Below, piece after piece: positions 1 through 4,839 of a stretch of DNA of 7,961 nt; the first letter of the stretch is position 1; the number at the start of each line of letters is the position of its first letter. Under the pieces are notes generated by a model that saw nothing but the letters and a program-made list of their open reading frames with translations, had not been told where the DNA came from and searched no databases. Where the stretch lies: the NCBI GenBank assembly GCA_040880365.1, contig JBBDIO010000044.1, forward strand, positions 1 to 7,961, given 5' to 3'. Both the position numbers and the translations under genes were made by a program. Origin of the DNA: JBBDIO01 sp040880365. Its GTDB lineage: Bacteria; Chloroflexota; Anaerolineae; Caldilineales; Caldilineaceae.

Positions 1-56
1 CCAGCCGGTTGCCGGTTAACCCGCGGGAATCAACTTTTTGGATTGCAGGCACACGC

Positions 57-86
57 AAGCCTGTGCGTTCGCCGAAGCCTGTGCGT
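57..86. repeat. 12-bp direct repeat beyond the CBS gene
   Basis: AAGCCTGTGCGT occurs at 57-68 and again at 75-86, with a start-to-start distance of 18 bp. The second copy runs into the stop codon of the minus-strand CBS gene. The first copy also forms part of a small dyad (ACGCA 53-57 with TGCGT 64-68). No T-run follows on the minus strand, so this is not a convincing terminator. Bases 1-56 hold nothing else that I recognise. Confidence 0.5.
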
Positions 87-553
87 CAGGAATGGGGTTG
101 TACCTGTTCCGCGCGCCAGGCTTCGGCCAATGCGCCAAAGATGTCGACTGCGGTGATAATCCCTACCAACCGGGCGCGGCGCGGAAAACGGGGATCCGGT
201 TCCACGACCGGCACGCCGTCGATTTTGTGTTCGACCAGGCGCGCGGCCAGTTCGCCCACCGTTGCATCGGGATCGATAGTAATCACGTCGCGGGTCATAA
301 TGTCGGCGACCGTGAGCCAGTTGGCACGCGTGCCCGGTTCGTAGCTGTTGAAAACCCGGCTGGCCGTCTCGGCTTCCAGGATGTCGGCCGCGCTGACCAT
401 GCCGACCATACAGTCGTCTTCATCCATAACGGGCAAGCGGCGAAAATTGAACTCTTGCATGGCTTGTGAAGCATCGGCAACCAGTTGGTCCTGATAGATA
501 GTGACCACAGATTGGGCCATGAGCGCGCGGACAGGCAGGCGGTGCAGGGACAT
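86..553 (-). CDS. Small protein with two CBS domains (Bateman module)
   Basis: A 155-residue protein made almost entirely of one CBS pair. CBS1 spans about residues 8-62 and CBS2 about 80-141. Each ends with the typical G-h-h-S/T-x-x-D strand-helix signature: G51 to D57 (S54, D57) and G131 to D137 (T134, D137). In this family these positions contact the ribose and phosphate of adenosine nucleotides. Such pairs usually sense AMP, ATP, SAM or c-di-AMP and act on a partner protein. No catalytic, membrane or DNA-binding domain is fused here, so the ligand and partner are unknown. The ATG at 551-553 is supported by a GAGGTG ribosome binding site at 558-563 on the minus strand. The gene points away from the injection-system genes, and nothing in the sequence shows that it belongs to them; it may share a divergent control region with the ATPase. 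The domain call is strong, the role open. Confidence 0.9.
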   Translation of the reverse strand: MSLHRLPVRALMAQSVVTIYQDQLVADASQAMQEFNFRRLPVMDEDDCMVGMVSAADILEAETASRVFNSYEPGTRANWLTVADIMTRDVITIDPDATVGELAARLVEHKIDGVPVVEPDPRFPRRARLVGIITAVDIFGALAEAWRAEQVQPHS

Positions 554-619
554 GTTTCACCTCTGTTGGTTCAAAATAGCCGGAAGTTCCGACTCTGCCG
601 TAGATTCCAGACAACTGTT

Positions 620-655
620 CCCATCCATTTGAATTGACCCATCCATTTGAATTGA
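620..655. repeat. Perfect 18-bp tandem duplication
   Basis: CCCATCCATTTGAATTGA occurs twice with no gap, at 620-637 and 638-655, with no mismatches. The second copy continues into AATGG, giving a dyad CCATT (643-647) with AATGG (655-659). It lies 67 bp upstream of the CBS start, a plausible place for regulator binding in the minus-strand direction. A recent replication-slippage duplication is an equally good explanation. Confidence 0.8.
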
Positions 656-734
656 ATGGTACACTTCAGACGGCAAACTCCAGTGTGCATACGGTGCGTT
701 TAATCTGAACAATTTTGTATAGCACACGGCCCGT

Positions 735-779
735 AACGGTATGTTACAAAACGGTACGCTACACAACGATACGCGCCGG
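735..779. repeat. Three 15-bp iteron-like repeats
   Basis: AACGGTATGTTACAA (735-749), AACGGTACGCTACAC (750-764) and AACGATACGCGCCGG (765-779) follow each other at an exact 15-bp period and diverge towards the right. A fourth isolated core, ACGGTGCGTT, lies at 691-700, which is three periods (45 bp) upstream of the first. The first unit overlaps an inverted repeat, GTAAC (733-737) with GTTAC (743-747). The arrangement resembles a multi-site operator between divergent genes. This is read from the sequence only; the binding protein is unknown. Confidence 0.55.
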
Positions 780-960
780 CGAGTTTTCAGTGTAACATGG
801 GTGTGGGGCGCGACAATGGGACATTTGTCACCTTTCTGATGGGAAAATTGGCGGGCACTGGACATGTCGTGCAGGCAGGCGCACAGGGTGCCCGTGTATG
901 CAGGGTGGGCGTATAGGCGGGAATTTTGATGCGACACAATGGGAATAGGGCAAGCCGCGA

Positions 961-3183
961 TTGAAAATGGGTAAAACAACGCAGTCATTAAAAGAGAGCC
1001 TGAAATTTGAAACTGTGCCGGCTGCGGAGCCTCTGCCGGATTTGAACCTGCTGCATCTGCAATTGGAGATGACGCACATCGATACGCTGTTGGCGGTGGC
1101 GGTCGAACGCTGGCAACAGGCCGGCCGCGACCCCAACGATGCCTTTCGCGGGTTGGTGGTGACGGATGAAGAGGCGAGCCAGTTGCTGGCTTTACCCTTT
1201 GCTTCGCATTGGGGCGATCTGCCCCAGGAACCCAAGCCTGCCCATGAAATCGCGGCCAAGCGCACCGGCGATGTGCTGGCGCGCCAGATCCGCGAATTGG
1301 AGCAACAGGCCGCGGCCCAGGGCATCACGCTGCGGCTGCATCACCTGGCCCAGAGTTTTGGCCTGGATGAACTGGAGGTGCGCGCCCTCTTGTTGGCGCT
1401 GGCCCCCGCGCTGGATTTGCGCTATGAACAGCTCTACAGCTATCTGCAAAACGATATCAACCGCAAGCGGCCCATGGTTAGCTTGTTGCTGAACCTGCTC
1501 TGTGGCCCCGGCACGGCGCGATTGGCCGGTCTGGGTCGCTTTGGACAAGACGCGCAGCTCTTTCATTTTGGTTTGCTAGAGGCGGTGGTGGAGCCGGGGA
1601 TGACCCAGCCGTCGGTACTCTCGCAGGGCCTGGCCGTTGACCGGACTGTGGTCGCCTGGTTGTTGGGAGAATATCAGCCCCACGCCGAACTTTCGCCCTA
1701 TGTGCGGTTGCACCAACAGGGCGCCAGCGCCGAAGACCGGGTATTGGCCCTGCCTATGGCCGATACGCTGGAATATGTGGCGCAGGCCCACGATCCGATT
1801 CTGCTTTTTCACGGCCCCGATGCCACTGCCCAAAAAGCCGCCGCCAAATATCTGGCAAATACGCTGGATGCGCCGGTTTTGAGCGTGGATATGGGCGGGC
1901 TGATGGCTAGTGGCCTGAGCATCGCGCCGGCGTTCCGTACCCTGCTGCGCGATGCCCGGCTCTTGCGCGGCGTGGTTTCGCTGGAAGAATGGGATGCCTG
2001 TCTGCACAATCAGGAAGCGCCCGTCTATCTGTTGACGGAGATCTATAACCATCCTGGTCCGGTGATTATCGCGGGGCGACAGGGCTGGCAGCCGCGCGGC
2101 ATGGAACGCGCGCGCACCGTTATGCCCGTAGATTTTGAACTGCCCGACTATGCCCAGCGCAAGGTGTTGTGGCAGTTCTATCTGGAACAATCGGGCCTGG
2201 CGCGGCACGAGCTGGATCCCGCGGCCCTGGACTCGGTGGAAATGGCAGGCCAGTTTACGCTGAGTAGCGGCCAGATCCGGGATGCCGTGGCGTCGGGTGT
2301 GGATCATGCACTGCGCAACCGTGCCCAATTGGCCCAGGCCGATCTGTATGTGGGCGCGCGCATGCATTCGGGCGTGCGCCTGGCCGATCTGGCGCGCAAG
2401 ATCACGCCCCGCTATGGGTGGGATGATATTATCCTGCCCAACGACCAGGTCGAGATTCTGCGCGAGCTGGTCGCCACCGTGCGCGGACGTTCCAAGGTGC
2501 TGGAAGAGTGGGGGCTGGGGCGCAAGCTCGCCAGCAGTGCGGCGGTCACAGTGCTGTTCGCCGGGCCTCCTGGCACAGGGAAGACCATGTCGGCAGAGGT
2601 CATTGCCAAAGATCTGGGGCTGGATCTTTATAAGATCGATCTTTCTAATATGGTGAGTAAGTATATCGGCGAAACCGAGAAAAATCTGGAACATGTCTTT
2701 ACCGAGGCGCAATCTAGCAATGCTATTCTCTTTTTCGACGAAGCCGACGCGATTTTTGGCAAGCGGGCCGGGGTAAAGGACGCACGCGACCGCTATGCCA
2801 ACATCGAAGTCAGCTATTTGTTGCAGCGCATGGAATATTACGACGGGGTGACCATTTTGGCGACAAACCTGCGTTCCAACATTGACGAAGCGTTTCTGCG
2901 CCGTTTACAATTTGCGGTGGATATTCCCTTTCCCGATGAGAAGGATCGGCTGCGGATTTGGGAAACCCTGTTTCCCCAGGATATTCCGCGTGTGCCCGAT
3001 TTGCCGCTGGATGAGATGGCAAAGCGTTTCAAGTTGGCGGGGGGCAATATCCGCAACATTATCCTCGGTGCCGCGTATCTGGCGGCGGCCCAGGACGAGG
3101 CGATTAACACACAACATCTCCTCCATGCCACCCGCCGCGAGTTTCAGAAGATGGGGCGTTTGGTCCCGGAAGATCAACTTTAG
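961..3183 (+). CDS. AAA+ ATPase of contractile injection system (Afp15/Pvc15-like)
   Basis: A protein of about 740 residues with the build of the eCIS-associated AAA+ ATPase. The N-terminal part is helical, with a winged-helix-like segment near 121-182. A degenerate first AAA module follows, whose P-loop position reads GPDATAQK (285-292) and lacks the GTGKT consensus. The C-terminal AAA module looks intact: Walker A GPPGTGKT (535-542), Walker B ILFFDE (589-594), sensor 1 N636, an Arg pair 647-648 in the arginine-finger region, and sensor 2 GGNIR with R698. Numbering starts at TTG 961. That start has AGGG at 947-950 with a 10-base gap; ATG 967 is the alternative and removes two residues. An in-frame TAG at 946 excludes longer forms. 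In Afp/PVC clusters this cytoplasmic ATPase is conserved and is thought to help particle assembly, but its exact reaction is not settled. Unlike the Afp order, it comes first here. A cell-division FtsH/Cdc48-type ATPase is less likely, given the neighbouring sheath and cap genes. Confidence 0.88.
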   Translation: MKMGKTTQSLKESLKFETVPAAEPLPDLNLLHLQLEMTHIDTLLAVAVERWQQAGRDPNDAFRGLVVTDEEASQLLALPFASHWGDLPQEPKPAHEIAAKRTGDVLARQIRELEQQAAAQGITLRLHHLAQSFGLDELEVRALLLALAPALDLRYEQLYSYLQNDINRKRPMVSLLLNLLCGPGTARLAGLGRFGQDAQLFHFGLLEAVVEPGMTQPSVLSQGLAVDRTVVAWLLGEYQPHAELSPYVRLHQQGASAEDRVLALPMADTLEYVAQAHDPILLFHGPDATAQKAAAKYLANTLDAPVLSVDMGGLMASGLSIAPAFRTLLRDARLLRGVVSLEEWDACLHNQEAPVYLLTEIYNHPGPVIIAGRQGWQPRGMERARTVMPVDFELPDYAQRKVLWQFYLEQSGLARHELDPAALDSVEMAGQFTLSSGQIRDAVASGVDHALRNRAQLAQADLYVGARMHSGVRLADLARKITPRYGWDDIILPNDQVEILRELVATVRGRSKVLEEWGLGRKLASSAAVTVLFAGPPGTGKTMSAEVIAKDLGLDLYKIDLSNMVSKYIGETEKNLEHVFTEAQSSNAILFFDEADAIFGKRAGVKDARDRYANIEVSYLLQRMEYYDGVTILATNLRSNIDEAFLRRLQFAVDIPFPDEKDRLRIWETLFPQDIPRVPDLPLDEMAKRFKLAGGNIRNIILGAAYLAAAQDEAINTQHLLHATRREFQKMGRLVPEDQL

Positions 3184-3209
3184 TGTATACTACACGGCAG
3201 TTCACAGGA

Positions 3210-3245
3210 CTGCCCACAAGACAGCCTACGAAGCAGCCCACTGCT
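3210..3245. repeat. Three imperfect 12-bp tandem repeats
   Basis: CTGCCCACAAGA (3210-3221), CAGCCTACGAAG (3222-3233) and CAGCCCACTGCT (3234-3245) follow directly on each other just after the ATPase stop. A 12-bp period would give a four-residue peptide repeat if translated. The only frame available (GTG at 3183, overlapping the ATPase stop by one base) has no good ribosome binding site, so I treat the repeat as non-coding. Confidence 0.4.
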
Positions 3246-3349
3246 CCGCATGGCAAGCAGCGAAGCCCATCCGCGGGATACTCGTCGCCAATCGCCCCGC
3301 CAGTGGTATGTGTCTCAACGTTTGTTGAGATATTTCTCCATGCGGAGCA
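3242..3349 (+). ncRNA. Candidate structured RNA closed by a 12-bp inverted repeat
   Basis: TGCTCCGCATGG (3242-3253) and CCATGCGGAGCA (3338-3349) are perfect reverse complements and would close a three-way-type fold. Inside lie two smaller stems: GCGGG (3273-3277) with CCCGC (3296-3300), and the hairpin at 3311-3332. The outer stem has seven G/C pairs out of twelve, so it should be stable in RNA. I do not recognise a known RNA family. It could be the structured 3' end of the ATPase transcript, a small RNA, or the remnant of a small palindromic element. Strand is chosen because the upstream gene reads plus. Only the pairing is directly seen. Confidence 0.35.
3311..3332 (+). terminator. Terminator-like hairpin downstream of ATPase gene
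   Basis: TCTCAAC (3313-3319) and GTTGAGA (3324-3330) pair perfectly around a GTTT loop. A G-T wobble and one further T-A pair extend the stem to nine. The following bases, TTTCTCC, are only moderately T-rich. It lies about 130 bp after the ATPase stop and could end that transcript. The stem is rather AT-rich for a strong intrinsic terminator. Confidence 0.4.
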
Positions 3350-3412
3350 AGGCTACCCATTAGAAAAATCCATCAATTGTTGGTTGTGATTCACGGTTGG
3401 ATTGTGCTATCC

Positions 3413-3441
3413 TTGCGATTGGAAATATAACCACATATATA
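3413..3441 (+). promoter_or_regulatory. Candidate sigma-70-type promoter upstream of the cap gene
   Basis: TTGCGA at 3413-3418 and TATATA at 3436-3441 match four of six consensus bases each and are separated by exactly 17 bases. An overlapping alternative is TTGTGA (3384-3389) with TATCCT (3408-3413) at 18 bases. Transcription would start near 3448, giving a leader of about 360 bases before the cap gene that includes the 16-bp repeat array. It lies downstream of the terminator-like hairpin, which fits a new transcription unit beginning here. Confidence 0.4.
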
Positions 3442-3451
3442 TCCAGGTAGT

Positions 3452-3473
3452 CATTCACGTAACATTCACTCAA
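3452..3473. repeat. Two 11-bp direct repeats just after the candidate promoter
   Basis: CATTCACGTAA (3452-3462) and CATTCACTCAA (3463-3473) match at 9 of 11 positions and are spaced by about one helical turn. They begin 11 bases after the TATATA element, so they would overlap or follow the transcription start, a usual place for a repressor site. This is an inference from position. Confidence 0.35.
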
Positions 3474-3590
3474 ATCGTATGACCCTGTGCCGTTGGCGCA
3501 GCGCGCTTCTGCAACTGGGATATCTAACGAAACCGGTTGTGGGTTTACCTGCCTGTAAGGTTTCTGGTGGATGGAATCTTGGGCAACTGA

Positions 3591-3654
3591 TGTGTACCGG
3601 CTACAGGGTGCGCCGGCTATGGGGTGCGCCGGCTATGGGGTGCGCCGGCTACGG
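3591..3654. repeat. 16-bp tandem repeat, three near-perfect copies plus one degenerate
   Basis: The unit GGTGCGCCGGCTATGG is present at 3607-3622 and 3623-3638 exactly, and at 3639-3654 with one change (TACGG at the end). A diverged first copy, TGTGTACCGGCTACAG, lies at 3591-3606. Each unit carries the palindrome GCCGGC. The array is much richer in GC than its flanks. It lies about 150 bp before the cap gene start and may be a regulator-binding array, an expanding minisatellite, or leader RNA structure. Confidence 0.8.
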
Positions 3655-3753
3655 TTAAGCAATACCCTCACCCAGCCAATCGGCGATGAACACCAATCTG
3701 CATGTCGCTTATGGGCAACAAAAAGGCACTATCCAGAATTTGTACCATCCAGA

Positions 3754-3782
3754 TAGATTCTATTCAGATAAAGCACTATAAC
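3754..3782 (+). promoter_or_regulatory. Weak candidate promoter next to the cap gene
   Basis: TATAAC at 3777-3782 matches five of six -10 consensus bases. The best -35 at 17-base spacing is TAGATT (3754-3759), only three of six. Transcription would start some 15-18 bases before the ATG, giving a very short leader. A small dyad, ACTGA/TCAGT (3781-3791), overlaps the start region. Confidence 0.25.
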
Positions 3783-3806
3783 TGATTCAGTCGGACGGAA
3801 GAACCC

Positions 3807-4703
3807 ATGATCGATGAACTGGATGAAGCGTTGCGCGAGATGTTGATTCGCGAAATGCCCATCTCAGCCAATGAAGTCGATATTTCCTTTCAACAGCCCA
3901 CACGCGATTGGGCATCTCGGTTGAGCCGACCGACTATCAATATTTTCATGCACGATCTGCGTGAAAACAACAAGTTGCGTACCCAACAGCCATATCTGAA
4001 TGCGTCTATTGGTGTGACTTCGGCGACCATGACGCCACATGCTGTGCGCCTGGATGTGCATTACATGATCACGGCGTGGGCCAACGACCCTGGCGACGAA
4101 CATCGCCTGATGGGGCGTTTGTTGATGGTGCTCTATCGCTATCGCAATTTCCCCGAAGAGTTTTTGGTCAATGAGTTGCTGGATGATGAGTACGAGATCT
4201 GGCTGAAAGTCGCACAGTACGATCAACGCGACATCCGGCGTGAAATCTGGTCTATGCTGGATAACGAAATGCGTCCCATTATCGATCTCACCCTGACGGT
4301 GGCGTTTCGACCCTACGACGAGTGGTCGGTGCCGTTGGTACGCGAGACGGAAATTGCCTTTGGGACCTTTGGAGCCGGTGGCGCTGGCGGTATGGGGGGC
4401 GCAGGCGGTATGGGAGTCTATAGCGGTGATGGGGGTGGAAGTGATGCCTATAGCTTCAACCCGCAGGATCGCTTTTATACGGTTGCCGGCACAGTCTATG
4501 GCGGTGACGGGCTCGACGGGTTTGGACATCTGAGTATTATGCTTTTGGAAATTGCCGTGCCGGTGACCATTAGCCCAAATGGTCGTTATTTCATCCAGAA
4601 TCTGCGCGAAGGCGTGTATACGCTGGAAGTGTGGACGGGGGAAGGCGAGCCGGTGCAGCATTCCATTTCTGTGCCATCAGGAGATTACGATATTCACCTC
4701 TAG
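3807..4703 (+). CDS. DUF4255 (Pvc16_N) tail-terminator/cap protein with C-terminal beta domain
   Basis: A 298-residue protein. Residues 1-185 match the DUF4255/Pvc16 N-terminal family: the opening helix with LDEALREML, the segment RPTINIFMHDLRENNKLR (41-58), the strands around VRLDVHYMITAW (80-91) and DLTLTVAFRPY (160-170). In Afp and PVC particles the Pvc16-type protein caps the distal end of tube and sheath and fixes particle length. A flexible linker follows at 188-214, mostly Gly with Ala and Met. Residues 222-298 look like a small beta-sandwich of the carboxypeptidase-regulatory or Cna-B kind (FYTVAGTVYG, GRYFIQNLREGVYTLEVW). That domain class is usually structural or adhesive and has no catalytic residues. 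A GGAAG ribosome binding site at 3797-3801 sits five bases before the ATG. The family call is firm, the capping role follows from the family, and the tail domain's job is unknown. Confidence 0.87.
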   Translation: MIDELDEALREMLIREMPISANEVDISFQQPTRDWASRLSRPTINIFMHDLRENNKLRTQQPYLNASIGVTSATMTPHAVRLDVHYMITAWANDPGDEHRLMGRLLMVLYRYRNFPEEFLVNELLDDEYEIWLKVAQYDQRDIRREIWSMLDNEMRPIIDLTLTVAFRPYDEWSVPLVRETEIAFGTFGAGGAGGMGGAGGMGVYSGDGGGSDAYSFNPQDRFYTVAGTVYGGDGLDGFGHLSIMLLEIAVPVTISPNGRYFIQNLREGVYTLEVWTGEGEPVQHSISVPSGDYDIHL

Positions 4704-4789
4704 CGGGTGCAGAAGTGTGTATAGAACTGATAGTCGTACGAGAGATCGCAGATATACCCACAGGTGTAAAGTAGGCATGCCGTAATTAC

Positions 4790-4807
4790 TGAAGCATTAA
4801 TGCTTCA
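4790..4807. promoter_or_regulatory. 18-bp perfect palindrome upstream of the sheath gene
   Basis: TGAAGCATTAATGCTTCA is a perfect palindrome. It ends 19 bases before the strong ribosome binding site of the sheath gene. As DNA it could be a dimeric regulator's operator. As RNA it could fold as a seven-pair stem with a TTAA loop in the leader, where it might protect the mRNA 5' end. No T-run follows, so it is not a terminator. A smaller palindrome, TCGTACGA, lies at 4734-4741 in the same gap. Confidence 0.6.
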
Positions 4808-4826
4808 AAAACGCTTTCATCGTCTC

Positions 4827-4834
4827 TAAGGAGG
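4827..4834 (+). promoter_or_regulatory. Very strong ribosome binding site of the sheath gene
   Basis: TAAGGAGG is a full match to the 16S rRNA anti-Shine-Dalgarno sequence and ends five bases before the ATG at 4840. It fixes the start of the sheath protein and suggests high translation, as expected for the most abundant subunits. Confidence 0.9.
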
Positions 4835-4839
4835 AGCGA

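Larger units (their letters stand above)
554..960. other. Divergent intergenic region between CBS gene and ATPase
   Basis: This 407-bp region separates two divergent genes and must contain promoters for both. It holds the 18-bp tandem duplication at 620-655 and the 15-bp iteron-like series at 735-779. Nearer the ATPase start are smaller dyads: GACATGTC at 861-868, GACA/TGTC around 820-829, and CACaGGG/CCCGTG around 882-896. I could not find a convincing -35/-10 pair for either direction. Minus-strand open frames cross the region, but they run through these repeats, lack ribosome binding sites and resemble no family I know, so I treat it as non-coding. Confidence 0.6.
3184..3806. other. Long non-coding gap between ATPase and cap gene
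   Basis: A 623-bp gap, unusually long for adjacent genes of one system. From left to right it holds a small hairpin (GGCAGT 3196-3201 with ACTGCC 3209-3214), 12-bp repeats, a foldable region enclosed by an inverted repeat (3242-3349), a terminator-like hairpin, a candidate promoter with 11-bp direct repeats, a palindrome AACCGGTT (3531-3538), a 16-bp tandem repeat, and a second weak promoter next to the cap gene. Open frames of 61-68 codons cross it without ribosome binding sites. I see no tRNA-like cloverleaf and no transposon ends. Confidence 0.7.

Noticed and set aside
557..1328. Overlapping minus-strand frames of 143 and 166 codons across the divergent region and the ATPase 5' end.
   Set aside because: One reads the 18-bp duplication as a peptide repeat, the other is the complement of the ATPase gene; neither has family features.
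3196..3214. Hairpin GGCAGT/ACTGCC directly after the ATPase stop as a terminator.
   Set aside because: The stem has six pairs and is followed by CACAAGACAG, with no T-run.
3183..3389. 68-codon frame starting with GTG that overlaps the ATPase stop codon by one base, with QPT-like repeats.
   Set aside because: It has no good ribosome binding site, runs through the inverted-repeat structure, and shows no family resemblance; the peptide repeat is explained by the 12-bp DNA repeats.
3571..3756. 61-codon frame across the 16-bp repeat array.
   Set aside because: There is no ribosome binding site, a 16-bp period does not preserve the reading frame, and the composition follows the repeat rather than a protein.
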